A DNA stretch of 64,000 nucleotides from Lasiodiplodia sp. COLG20 (Eukaryota; Ascomycota; Dothideomycetes; Botryosphaeriales; Botryosphaeriaceae): assembly GCA_009801085.1 (NCBI GenBank), contig VNWV01000001.1, forward strand, positions 4,588,001-4,652,000. The letters are read 5' to 3'. Each line of letters begins with the position of its first letter. The stretch's first letter is position 1. Below the pieces are notes generated by a model. It was given only the letters and a program-made list of their open reading frames with translations, did not search any database and had not been told where the DNA came from. Shown here piece after piece: positions 21,457 through 32,290 of the stretch. The position numbers and the translations under genes are program-made.

Positions 21457-24400
21457 ATGAACCAACCGCCGCGGGCTTCGTCGTCCCTCTCGGACGTCGG
21501 CTCGACGAGTTCCACCAGCTCAACGCGGAGCAAGCTATCCATGACCAGCGTACGGATGACTAACCTCTACAAGGCGACAATGAACCGTTTCCTCACGCGC
21601 AAGAAGACCGAGGCGGCCCTCGAGGGCACCGACGCCCCGCCGCCGACCGCTAAAAAGAGCAAGAAGGGCAAGAAGAACAAGGAGGAGCAGCCCAAGCCTG
21701 AGCTGGACCTGTCCCAGGCTCTGCCCTCAACCGACAATTTCCGGACCAGCCTTCTTATGCCCAATCTTTCGGCACGATTCAGCATGCTCAGAGAGCAAGA
21801 TGATCCGGAGTCGAAGATGGGTAAAGCAAGCGACGATAGCGTCCTCTTTCCCAAGCGCCAGTCGCGGCTAACAGACTATGGCTTCAATCCTGTAGGCTTG
21901 ACGGATATCGCTGAAGTTGCGTCCATAAACGAATCCCTTCGGCCCCCCTTCCTCGCCGGAAGGTCTGGCTCCGTTGACTACGGTACCGATGACGGTGACT
22001 CCATTCACAGTGGAAGCGTTATGAGTCGGTCCCGTCCCGGTGAAGGCAATGTTCTGTTTGGCGGCCGTCAGAAGGTCTACTTGGGTAATCGAACACTGTA
22101 CGATGATGATGTAGGAATGTCGGCATATCAGCGGATGCGGGCCGAAGAACGTCGAAAGAAGCGTGAGGAAGAGGGGGGTGAACAAGACGAAGACGAAGAC
22201 GAAGAAGAGCCAGAAAGCCCAGCGCATGAACTCAAGCATTCATCGTCGTTCTCAGGATCCCTTCGTCGCCGCGAAACCGCTTCCTCGACGACTTCTGGAG
22301 CTGGCGCCCGTGCATCCACAGCTGCAACCTCGATCGCCTCGCAGGGTGCAAACGCTGTTCCGCCGCCATCGGTATCAGGCCTGGAACGCGCTGGTACTAA
22401 GGGTAGGCGACTCTACGACCAGGGTCTCGACAGGAACTACATCGAGGGAAATTCCGCGATAAGCAGACTCAACTCTCTTCAGAAGCAACAACGAACGGGA
22501 ACGACTGGCCGCGCAACTCCTCCTCTGACCCAAACAAGGAGTGCGACGAACCTTAGCGACCGCTTCAACCGCGCTGGTCAATATCGTCCGGTCAGCCCGC
22601 CTCCCTCTGCACCATTGGCCAACATGGCGAGTTTCAAGGCTGCAAGAGACGGTGACTCGCAGCAGTCAAGTCCTGTTGTTGCGACATCTTCTCCAACCAG
22701 CCCTTTCCCTCCCATCAGCCCCTTGGAGGATAACAGCCCGCTCGCCTCGGCTATCCAACCTGGAGACCGTGGCAAGGCGACCGCTATGGGGGCATTTAAC
22801 AAGCCAGCACAGAAGTTCGATGAGAACCAGTATCTGCAACGGCAAAAGCAGATGCTTCAAGGTCGGGAGACTCCACCGCCGAGGAAGCCTTCACGCTCGC
22901 CATCACGGGCCGTTCAAGAGAGGCTCAACAAGTTCGAGATGAAAAGCCGGGAGCCAGAAGTGAGGCTCAAGCAGCCCCCTGCTTTGTCCAAGAACGTGTC
23001 AGACGCTCGGAAGAGACTCGACGTGCTTCGCAGCGAGATTGCGGCTGACCTGGATGACCTCAGACCCTCATCTGACTCCGAAGATGAACCTGCCCAAAAG
23101 GTCGAAGAACGCCCCGGTCGTAGCCGCTCTCGAACGAATTCCAGCAGCGTAGTTCCCAGGCCTATTGCTTCACCGCCGAAGCCTACCGCTCTTCCCGCTC
23201 CCGTTTCGCCGCCAACGCAGGCGTTGCCTCCTACGCCAAGTTATCCGCCCAAGCAAGAGCTCCCTCCCAAACCGACTGAGAACGAAATGTTACCTCCCGA
23301 GCCAGCATCACCCGAACCGCCTGCGAAACCATCGCCATTCTCCGTTTTTCAGCGCGCAAAACAGCAAATGCAGACTCAACCCAGCGTCGAATCTGCTCAG
23401 AGCCCCAAGAAGGGACAGATGACTTTCTTCTCTTCCCGCAACTCCAGCGACGATGAGGACGACGATTTTGTACCCGAAGTCCAACCTATGCGGTCTCCTG
23501 TGAACCGGACGGTCTCGCGGCCCGGAAGTAAGCCGCAAAGTCCTGTTGCGTTGAGAAGCAATTCTTCTGCCGGTGTCTCACCGTCGCTTCGCTCGCCCCC
23601 ACCTGTACATGAACATCCTGCGTTGCGTTCGCCTCCGAGCCTTGCATCTCCTGCTTCCCGCGCTTCCGAAACCATGCGGCAAGCCCTCAACTCGCCACAC
23701 GACTCAGAGCGCAAGTCATCAGTCTCCACAATGGTCAAGTCTGATGCGACGGACCTTGACTCTCCAACTCTTGGCCCCGAGAGCGGTGGACTTAACGGCA
23801 TGATCAGGCAGCACCTTCGTAATCAGAGTCAGCACAGCGGCGTTTCGTCCGTGTATGATAACGACCAAGAGGAGGATGACGATAACGAGCACAGCAAATC
23901 CAGCCACCTGGCAGCTGGTTCTATGGTTTCTGATACTCCGGTCCATTCCAGCTACAGCCACTCGAACCCTTGGGATCTGGAGGATCTGGATGGAAGCTAC
24001 TATGGTGAAGCAGACAGCTTGAGCTCCGTCAGCCCGGTCGATGGATCGAAGTCTAAGACTCAAGCATTTCCCAGACCTGCTGCTAACGTTGAATCGCCTC
24101 GTTCAGAGCCCCCTAAGGATCAGCAGCCGGATCGTGACCAAGTAGCGCCTTGGGAGCAGGAAATGAAGTCCAAACACAGCAGGAATGTCAGCCATACCAC
24201 TCTCGCGGAACGTGAGGCATTCCAAAAGGACCTAGAGGAGAGACAGAAGGCTATCCAGGAGGCCCTGAAGAGCAAGGTGGAAGGAAGCCGCTCTGGCAGC
24301 CCTACACCGAGTATGGGCGGAGCTATGAAGGCATTTGGTATGCTCCGTGCTAAATCTAGCCGCGACGCCCTCGTTAGTCGTCCGGGTGGAAACTCCAAGG

Positions 24401-25473
24401 CAATCAACATGCTTGGAATGGGTGCGAATGCCAGCAACGCTTCTCTTAACAGGACGAGCGAAGAACACCTCAGGAAGCAACGGGAGAGACTGGCAAATAA
24501 CCCGATGCCTTCGGACGACGACTACCGCAGGGAGTTCGAGGACATCCTTACTCGCGGAGCTAGCGGCAGTGCTCAGTCGAGCAAGAGTCGTTCTCCGTCT
24601 GCAAACGGCACAGGCCGCAGCAGGTCGAACTCACAGATGTCTGCCGTATCCGGTCGTTCCCGAAGCCGCACTGGAAATCGCGAGTCTGCGGAACAGATGC
24701 CTCCCCCTATCCCGCCTCAAGTCCCGCGGTCTGGCGTTCCCACTCCTGATTCGATGCCGTCGGCATCGCCTGTCGTCGAGCCACCGCCGAACCCTCCAGC
24801 TCTACGCATGCGAAGTGGAAGCAGGCCTTCCATGCCTGGCTATTTCGATCAGAAGTCTCTGCATCCAATTCAGACTGGAATAGCCAACGGTATGTCGCGC
24901 ATCTCACCGGCATCTGCCGGTCCTACGCCCCATGTCTCGCCTGGTTTCGCCCCGGGGCGCTCTCCCATCCCCCCCGGTAGCAGGTCCGCTGGCCATAGCC
25001 CTGGCATTGCTCCGATGTCAGCCAAGGCTGCCGCTTTCGCCGCGCATGCGAACCACTCCTCTCCGGCGATCGCGTCACCGCCTCCTCCTCGTCGCTCTGC
25101 CGGCGCTGTCCCCCCGGAACGCAAGAAGTCCATTGCCAAATCGATCATTTCGGAGCCCATGTTCGTTTCCTCGACCTCTGTGGTTGACACCATCGAGCTT
25201 CCTGCCGGTGCTTCCTTGAAGAACGGCATGGACGAAGCTCCGCCCCCAGTACCTCCGATCAACCCCATGCGCCGACGCTTCGGCTTTGGTCGCTCCGACT
25301 CCTCTAGCACCACGACCTCGGACGGCAGACCCAGCACGGATGACGGCGACAACAAAAGCCGTACGAGGATGCGGAAGAGTAGCAACACGTCGCTTTATCG
25401 TGCTGCGAACGACGGGCCAACAGCCATGAGGCCGCCGCCGGCACCTCCGGTTGAAGAAGGCGCTATGTTCTAG
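21457..25473 (+). CDS. Large disordered fungal protein (1338 residues)
   Basis: A single open reading frame with start CAACCATGAAC. The N-terminal 220 residues are the conserved part: a short basic block (NRFLTRKKTE), a Lys-rich segment (residues 66-76), and LPSTDNFRTSLLMPNLSARF followed by FSMLREQDDPESKMGKASDD and a GEGNVLFGGRQKVYLG block. I have seen this combination in otherwise unnamed Pezizomycotina proteins. The rest is Ser/Pro-rich and disordered, with an acidic run (EQDEDEDEEEPES), many Pro-rich SH3-ligand-like motifs (PPPIPPQVP, PPPVPPI) and a short charged helix (HTTLAEREAFQKDLEERQKA). It looks like a scaffold or cytoskeleton/signalling adaptor, but this is only inference. No symbol is given. 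Confidence 0.88.
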   Translation: MNQPPRASSSLSDVGSTSSTSSTRSKLSMTSVRMTNLYKATMNRFLTRKKTEAALEGTDAPPPTAKKSKKGKKNKEEQPKPELDLSQALPSTDNFRTSLLMPNLSARFSMLREQDDPESKMGKASDDSVLFPKRQSRLTDYGFNPVGLTDIAEVASINESLRPPFLAGRSGSVDYGTDDGDSIHSGSVMSRSRPGEGNVLFGGRQKVYLGNRTLYDDDVGMSAYQRMRAEERRKKREEEGGEQDEDEDEEEPESPAHELKHSSSFSGSLRRRETASSTTSGAGARASTAATSIASQGANAVPPPSVSGLERAGTKGRRLYDQGLDRNYIEGNSAISRLNSLQKQQRTGTTGRATPPLTQTRSATNLSDRFNRAGQYRPVSPPPSAPLANMASFKAARDGDSQQSSPVVATSSPTSPFPPISPLEDNSPLASAIQPGDRGKATAMGAFNKPAQKFDENQYLQRQKQMLQGRETPPPRKPSRSPSRAVQERLNKFEMKSREPEVRLKQPPALSKNVSDARKRLDVLRSEIAADLDDLRPSSDSEDEPAQKVEERPGRSRSRTNSSSVVPRPIASPPKPTALPAPVSPPTQALPPTPSYPPKQELPPKPTENEMLPPEPASPEPPAKPSPFSVFQRAKQQMQTQPSVESAQSPKKGQMTFFSSRNSSDDEDDDFVPEVQPMRSPVNRTVSRPGSKPQSPVALRSNSSAGVSPSLRSPPPVHEHPALRSPPSLASPASRASETMRQALNSPHDSERKSSVSTMVKSDATDLDSPTLGPESGGLNGMIRQHLRNQSQHSGVSSVYDNDQEEDDDNEHSKSSHLAAGSMVSDTPVHSSYSHSNPWDLEDLDGSYYGEADSLSSVSPVDGSKSKTQAFPRPAANVESPRSEPPKDQQPDRDQVAPWEQEMKSKHSRNVSHTTLAEREAFQKDLEERQKAIQEALKSKVEGSRSGSPTPSMGGAMKAFGMLRAKSSRDALVSRPGGNSKAINMLGMGANASNASLNRTSEEHLRKQRERLANNPMPSDDDYRREFEDILTRGASGSAQSSKSRSPSANGTGRSRSNSQMSAVSGRSRSRTGNRESAEQMPPPIPPQVPRSGVPTPDSMPSASPVVEPPPNPPALRMRSGSRPSMPGYFDQKSLHPIQTGIANGMSRISPASAGPTPHVSPGFAPGRSPIPPGSRSAGHSPGIAPMSAKAAAFAAHANHSSPAIASPPPPRRSAGAVPPERKKSIAKSIISEPMFVSSTSVVDTIELPAGASLKNGMDEAPPPVPPINPMRRRFGFGRSDSSSTTTSDGRPSTDDGDNKSRTRMRKSSNTSLYRAANDGPTAMRPPPAPPVEEGAMF

Positions 25474-28067
25474 GGAAGGGGCTTCTGCAAGGGCAATAGC
25501 ACATCTTGTGCGTTTGAACCGGCCTTTCACCATCGAACCAGTGTTACACTGCCTTGATCGTTTTTCGTTCACTTCTTCGCCCGATGTTCTAAAGTTGAAC
25601 ATGCTCTTTTGCCTTTGACTTTTGCAGAGCGTGTATTGCACGATACCTCTTCTCCGTTGTTCAACCCGCGAGTTTGGTCCTTTTCGCAAAAGTGACCTGC
25701 TTCGGCTTTCTTATTCCTTCTGACTCAATGTTCTTTATTCACTTCTTCTTGTAGCCTCTCGGGCTACATAATACTCCGTGATGCTTCGCCCGGAGCCTAT
25801 TACTCGACTTTTATGCATCGGAGACGCGTCTATGCGGCGTTCTTTTGAAACAGGAGGTAACCGGAAGGTGTCAGTTTTCTTGTATTAAATCGGGCGCCGT
25901 GGTACCACCTCGACCTTTGGGTGGCAGAGTTTTACGGTCTTTTCTCATTCTATTGTTCTCTTCATTGTCTTATGTTCCTCTGGGCTGCTTTCTCCTTCTT
26001 TCATCCGTACGGCAAGAAACCAGATTGCTCGGCGCGCTAAGGAAGATGGTCAGAAAAGATGGTAACTGTTTTTTGTCTTCTATTGCAAATCGGCGCGAAA
26101 GATGATGGGCAGGCCCGAGCCCCCGTTTCCACTATACTCTATATTGTTTTTTGTTTTTTCTTGTTCTTTTATGTGTATTGTCGCAGCATGGAAAGCATAG
26201 CTGGGACACTTTGTGGATGGATGTGATTTCCTTTTTTTGAACGGGAGGGGGGAAACAGGCGGGGACTGGAATTATTTCATGGGCATCAAATGGAAATCAC
26301 AAATGGGAAGGAAAGGAAAGGAAAGGCAATATCAGCGGGTTGTTTCTCTGTCTTTTTTCATCAAACAATGAAACGATTCTTCTCCAAATTTGTGCCGGTA
26401 TTGTGATTGCTCTACCCTCGACTGTGCTCTATTGAGCTTTGATGTTATTTTGACGACTATCTGGGCTGGATTCTTTGGATGCCGTTAGTGTCAATGGATG
26501 GAGCCTTGGGCGACAAACATTTCTGCTGCACGACAATGGCTGATGGCGATGAACGCCCATCTGTTGCTTTACTCTCCCCTTGATAGACGAGAAAATGGAA
26601 AGCCGCCAGAAACGAGTAGAAGAGCAATGAGTATGGCTGAGCCATTCCCACGCGGGCGTCGTGCCATCCTTCCACATATTTTGAACCCTTGAGATAGTAA
26701 TGCTTTCCTAAGACTCATCTCAGACTCCATTTCAAGCGATAATCCATTGGTTAGGAGGCTCTACCATGTGATGTAGACATTGTAGTTTTTTCTTCGTTTT
26801 GTGGAGAGAGGAATGTCATTCTTAGGTTCATAGCGCTTCTGGTTCATTCCTATTATGTATTTGGTTTGGGCTTGAGAACGTTGAGGTAGGTATGAATCGT
26901 ATCGTTGTTGATGAGATGAAAGAAGCGGGTATGGACTCGAGAAGAGGTTGAGGGGGCCTTTCTCCCATCCATGACACAGTCTCTCAGCGTTGCAGCTCAT
27001 GAAACCGGTTGAGGCCGCGGAGTACATTTCGTGCAGTTGTTATACTCCAAACGGGATAAGTAGATACTTGCTGGACGAGCACTTGGAGCAATACGACATC
27101 AATTTTCACGCCGAAACAGGATGAAACACGCGCTAAGGATATCAACGGGTGAACCTCTCAAGACTGAGATCGAACTGGTAACAAAAGAGCTATCGAGGCT
27201 TCGCGAGTTAATCGAGAGGCGAAAACTGAATTAAGGTTGGACCTCGGTGGGCCCACTGCTCGTTGCCCTTTTGAGTATCAGCCTCGGATACGCCCGCACT
27301 TGGCAACGTCGTTGCCCGTTTCGACAGGGAACATACAGCAAGGCCACCAATCTGTAAAGGTTCCATTAGTATACGAAGCACTTCTGGACCAATCACTGCA
27401 TGCACACTTCGTTTGAGCACCAAGCTAAGCATGCATGTACTAGGAATCCCCCAGTTCTAATGTCTACAATAGATGAAACCTAGATGCCTCGATTCTCGCT
27501 TGAGAACAGTGATCAACATCGTCCTCCGCGCTATCACGGTAGCGCTGTCTGCAAGCGAGACGCAAAACGCTACTTGGCCAATTCTAGAAAAGACGGTCTA
27601 CTGGTGTACTAGCGTTGGGCTTGGGCGGCTACGGTGCACTTAAGACATGTTAGGCAACTGGTGGAAACATCAGGCCGGCAAGTCTCCACCTTCGTACACC
27701 AACTTGCGACGCCCTCCGCAGTGATATAGGGTTGCAATACTTATTTCCAAAGAAATATACCGCTGTGCCGAGGCAGTCAGAACAATGTTCCGTGTTGGTC
27801 CTGTCTGGCTCAGGAGAGACGAACCACTGTTCCGAGGCTCAATAGGCTTGTTCCTTTATGGAGCGCAAGTATAAAGCACCCAGGTCTTGCCGTAATCCAT
27901 TTGACAAGCTTCTCGAAACGGGCACTTCACTTCCACATTCATTCGCACCTATCGGTCTCTACGGGCGACGGACGTTCACTCATTTCTCTCTCACTTCTAT
28001 TCTCTCAAACCGCAGACGTCGTTCCATCTTTACTTGTCGTCGACAAGCTACCCTCAAGCCACCCACA
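25474..28067. other. Gap between the disordered-protein gene and the cutinase gene
   Basis: The left part is T-rich and probably the 3' untranslated region. A short (GGAAA)n-type tandem run is at 26307-26325. No frame has a recognisable motif, and the right end contains the cutinase promoter. Confidence 0.45.
27870..27875 (+). promoter_or_regulatory. Likely TATA box of the cutinase gene
   Basis: TATAAA lies 193 bp upstream of the cutinase start, leaving a pyrimidine-rich leader of plausible length. Judged by position and sequence only. Confidence 0.45.
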
Positions 28068-28857
28068 ATGAAATCCACCACCGCCCTCCTCGCCGCGGCC
28101 CTCAGCTCCCTCACCCTCCTAACCACCTCCTCTCCCGTCCCGTCCCCTCAGCTCTCCCTCGGCGGCACCCAAAACGGCGTCACCTCCGGCACAGCCACCT
28201 GCAAGCCCGTCACGCTCATCTTCGCGCGCGGCACCTTCGAGCTCTCCAACATGGGCTCCGTCGTCGGGCCCTCGCTCGCGTCGGACGTCGGCAAGGCCAT
28301 CGGCACGGACAAACTCACCGTGCAGGGCGTCAACTACGCGGCCGACGTTGCAGGCATCTTCGCCGAGATCACGGGCGGGACCGGCACGGCGGCCATGCTG
28401 GCTGAGGCGAAGCAGGCGCTGTCCAAGTGCCCGCAGACGAAGCTCGTGCTGTCGGGATACAGCCAGGGCGCGATGCTGGTGCACAACACGATCGGCAAGA
28501 TGCAGGCGGCGGAGAAGGAGCGGGTCGTGGCGGCGGTGACGTTTGGGGATCCGTTCAAGAGTGTTAAGTTGGATGGGGTTGGGGCGGAGAGGTTTAAGAC
28601 GTTTTGCGCTACGGTAAGTTATCTTTTCTGTTTGCTTGCGAGACCAAGGTTCCTATTCTGGGTAATGATGAGCAAGAATGCTAACAACTGCCTTTTCTTC
28701 TCAGGGCGACCCGGTTTGCGGACTTGGTGGTGTCAGTGCCCTTACGGGCATGGTGTCTTCGGGCGGAGATCAGTCGAGCAGCATGCTGAATCATCTGGGC
28801 TATGGTGCTGATGCTCCGGCCGCTGCAAAGTTCATTCAGAGTCGGCTTGGCTCTTAA
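28068..28857 (+). CDS. Secreted cutinase-family serine esterase
   Basis: Exons 28068-28613 and 28705-28857, separated by a 91-nt GTAAGT...TTCTCAG intron, give 232 residues. Signal peptide 1-21 or so, then SPVP. The catalytic Ser is S132 in GYSQGAM, the Asp is D184 in GDPVC (right after the splice), and the His is H212 in LNHLGYG, the standard cutinase order. Four cysteines (45, 121, 180, 187) can make the two conserved disulfides. Members hydrolyse cutin polyester or acetyl groups on xylan; the sequence does not tell me which. The frame is open upstream of 28068, but the signal peptide and the AACCACAATG-like context fix this start. Catalytic residues are complete, so the enzyme should be active. 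Confidence 0.93.
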
Positions 28858-29615
28858 GACAAACCGATGAGCTTTTGCATTCCATCGTTTGAAGAGGTGC
28901 TTGGTCCTCTTTTTCTGTTACATAACCTGTCATGTCTGTACCATCCCTCAAAGCCTCATTCTCAATTTAGTTTTCCGGTAAATACGTAGTGAAACCAAAT
29001 ACATTTCGCGAGGCAGATGTGACTCTTTCAAATCCCGATGTGCTGTTGACGCTGAATCACAACTGTATCCCTGAAGGCAGAAAGATTGGAGCATCCTGAA
29101 CCTTTCTCATTTGGAATTGAGCACCCTGCTCTCGGGTGTGTGCTTTTGAGACTCACTTTTGTGTTTTAATAATTTACCAGCATCAAGTGTCAATATGAGA
29201 ATAGTGTAGCGTTCAAACTTATTTGAGATCCCTTCGGAGACTTTATCACATACTCTTGAATTCTTTTCAACAAGCTCACTTTGCTGGTCAGTTTAGTAGT
29301 TTGTATCCGTAGGCCAAAATGTAACATTGGGGAGAGCCACTGAGCTTGAACATGAGATTTCCAATCTATCAAGGTGAAATGGGTGCCACTAAAGAGGTTT
29401 CGATGAACTCAAGTTGTCTATCATCCCTCCAAGGCGTTGCTAGCTATTAGCCGCGGAACACGACATGCCATGTTGATGATGGTGGAATTGTAGCTCTTCA
29501 ATCGAGCTCACCTTCCGTCATCCCACGATCTGGTAAGTTGTAAAGCTGAGAAAGCAGAACACCAGTGATTGCAGCAGCTTGTACATGACGAAGGGAAATA
29601 TAAAACGATATAATA
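28858..29615. other. Gap between convergent cutinase and GATA-factor genes
   Basis: It holds the 3' ends of both genes. No coding signal or repeat is seen. Confidence 0.45.
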
Positions 29616-30869
29616 TTACTCAATTATGGCTGAAATGGCACAAACGTTTCCTTCATTCTCGGTATCACTAATCATATCCATCTCTACCTGGATAGCCAAC
29701 ATCCTCCTTTGCAATTCGTGTAGCTGTCGTTCAAGTCTCTCTCTTTTCGTTTCGCATTGTCCAAGGCTTGTCTGTGGTGGAGCGGGAGCAGGAGCGGCCG
29801 GCGCCACGCGCTTCCGTCGTCTGATTTCTGCTTTGTGCATCTTCGCTGGTCGCTGAACACCATGCGTCTTCTGGTAAAGACCGCAAGCATTGCATAACAT
29901 GCGACCGGATGTGTCTCGTCTCCAGAGCGTTGTTATTTTGGCGGCGCAGTTCGCGCAGGCGAGCGAGGTGCCCATGCTGGCAGAAGTTGCAAGAGGCGGC
30001 TGGCTTTCATACTGAGCAGCGTGTGACGCATACTTTCCGTCGATATCAGACTGTTGGGTTGTTCCCGAGTAGACCGCGGGAGTCTTCGGATAGTGCGATG
30101 CGGTGGACATGAGATTGTTGTAGACCGGGCAGCCGATGCAACTCTCCTGACCGCCCATACCGTTGCAGAAACCATCGCCCGGGCATGTCCCTAGGGTTGC
30201 CTCGGCAGCAGTAGGGTAGAAGGTGATGCCATCTGAGTGCCCTAACGGAGAGCGGCTTGCGTCTGGAATTTATGACGTGCTGTCGGTTTGCCTAGGCGCG
30301 GAAGTGTATTGCTCCTTTAAATGCTCCAGCTCACAAGGACGTGGCTCGTTCCATGCCTTCAAGTATAAGCCACAAGCGTTGCAATTGAGTTCTCCAGTAG
30401 GTGACCTCCTCCAAACAGGAGTGCGCGTTGTACCGCAGTTACTGAACATGTTAGTTGAAGTCAAGGTGAGACTTAAAAATCCAGGAGATGCTTACCTACA
30501 GCTTCGGCTGTCGATGAGCGTGTCATATGTTTCACACTGTAATGTCTGCTCATCGGGATGTCTATTTATGAAGGCCCGATCGGAGGGTGGTTCGAGTGCT
30601 CCAGAGGTTTCGCCAGGAGATGCGCTCGACGCTCCGTTATCGTACTCAACTCTCCTCTCGGGTAATCGTTGGCGATGGTCACAAGTGTAGGGGTGTGGAG
30701 ACCGCTGTGAAGCGACACTGGGTATTCCACATGCCCTGCGTCAGCCCAAGGCCTTAGTGTGGATATCTCGCGTGACTAAGTCTTATTGCAATGTAGCTTA
30801 CAGTGTGCTTTTTCCGAGCGGCTCGCTGCATGCCTGCGCTTGTTCGGGGGGACTAGGCATCATGGACAT
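29616..30869 (-). CDS. sreA: SreA-like GATA factor (iron-responsive repressor family) with an in-frame stop
   Basis: Exons 30869-30802, 30735-30496 and 30441-29616 (introns 66 and 54 nt) keep one frame of 377 codons plus stop. The family represses siderophore synthesis and iron uptake when iron is sufficient. Seen: zinc finger 1 C-x2-C-x17-C-x2-C ([18 protein letters not shown]...CNAC), directly restored by the second splice; the Cys-rich motif C-x5-C-x8-C-x2-C ([19 protein letters not shown]) that is diagnostic of this family and contacts iron; zinc finger 2 ([18 protein letters not shown]...CNAC) with a basic tail RRRKR; and a C-terminal coiled coil. At 377 residues it is shorter than usual. 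A TAA at 30272-30270 interrupts the linker between finger 1 and the Cys-rich motif, while the frame on both sides is intact. A 93-nt GTGAGC...TAG intron (30334-30242) could remove it. Otherwise the gene is broken or reads through. It lies near fet3, ftr1 and the ferric reductase. Confidence 0.75.
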
Positions 30870-30885
30870 GGTCGTAATTGCGTAG

Positions 30886-30931
30886 CTATCTGGCTCCACG
30901 ACATAAACGGCGAAATCGTGCGCGGTGATAA
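30886..30931 (-). promoter_or_regulatory. Two GATA-factor sites upstream of the SreA-like gene
   Basis: AGATAG (minus strand, 30891-30886) and TGATAA (plus strand, 30926-30931) both fit the HGATAR core. They are 17 and 57 bp upstream of the start codon. Feedback control by this or another GATA factor is plausible but inferred. Confidence 0.4.
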
Positions 30932-32290
30932 ATGGAAAGGCAGTAAAGTGATGGGTCGTTAAGAGGATGCGGGGTCGATTTGGTAATGGAAATCAGATAC
31001 AGCCACCATTGCGCAGGCAAATCCGTACGACGATAATGGACAGGTGCCTAACTCCGGGGAGGGCGGGGATGGGCTCGGCGAAGCTATTCTTAGTAAAGCT
31101 TGGGGCAAGAGGAGGCGAGCTGCGTAATCAGTCATAGATCAGCAATAAGAGGGGCGGTCAGTAAAAAGTGGCTGAACTGAGAGATACCTCAACGAACTTG
31201 GCACTTTTCCATTCCCTACCGAGAGCCAAGCAAGCCCTAGCAGCGATTGGACACTTGGAGCGGAGTATTTAACTATTTGGAGAAGAGCCGAACTCGAGCC
31301 TCAAAAAGGGAAATAGTCTACGGTTGAGGATGGCGCCAGTGCCAACGGGAAGATTTTTCATGGCTCCACCAAGCAGCGGTGATGGCGGTATTCTGTCTTA
31401 TCATTCGGTTGTCACCCTGTATGATTGGGTCGCAGCACTGGCCCCACTAGAGCAGTGTCAGGCGTCAGTCGAGCGGATCTTGCAAGCCGGATCTGCAAAA
31501 TAAGTGATCAAATACTATACACCTACGTCAGCACACGCATACAGCTCGCTTACTAGGTGGGATAAGAAGAAGTCTTAGCTCCTAAATGCTCTTGAATTTC
31601 TATACAGAGGAGCTGGAAAGCAGGCTGAGGAAGAAAAATTATTAACAGCATTAAGCGAGATCTACGAGAGTGTAAGGAGGCGCCCTACACACCGTGCAGC
31701 GACTTACTCAGTCCCATAAACACGGCGAGTCTGGAATAGCGTTTTTGAGAGACCTCCAATAATATTAAACCATCACAACAGGTGCTTCGGGCTCGGTTTG
31801 GATACGATGCACCCGAGCTCTGCGTTTTACTGTAGGCAGAACTGCCAAATCTTTCACTTCAAACCATGGTGTTCTCCGAGACTCCATTCAAGACGTCTTC
31901 TTGGCTTCTCTTTTATGAACTAAGAAAATGAATCCTGGACAAAACAGGTGGAAGCTCATAGTTTGGACAGTCTTGAATCGACAGAAGCCAAAACAGGAAA
32001 GGCAATTCGCATAGGCATAAGGCAGAAGCTCTCAACGATACCCCAAGAATAGACAAACGACTGCACGCTAAAGCAGACAATGCCATCGAAATGAGAGCAA
32101 CATGACTTCCTTATGGGGACAAGAAAAAGCGAGAAAAGACAACTAGGGTCTCTGCCTCCAGGAAAGCGCAGACGCCAGAATCGAGTCAATCGAAGTACTT
32201 TTGCGTAGCCAATCTATGTACCGCCTTCTATCCCTGTCTATTTTAAACTATATCTATTCCGTTATCTCTCGGCGAGCTTTGATCGTTCCT
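30932..32290. other. Gap between the GATA-factor and MFS genes, with a possible coding relic
   Basis: Mostly featureless. Between 31507 and 31719 (+), one frame reads as protein-like sequence (ALEFLYRGAGKQAEEEKLL, then EIYESVRRRP), broken by a TAG at 31576-31578 and with no start codon. It may be a decayed exon. I recognise no family. Confidence 0.35.

Noticed and set aside
27858..28067. 70-residue N-terminal extension of the cutinase
   Set aside because: It overlaps the TATAAA and precedes a clear signal peptide at 28068.
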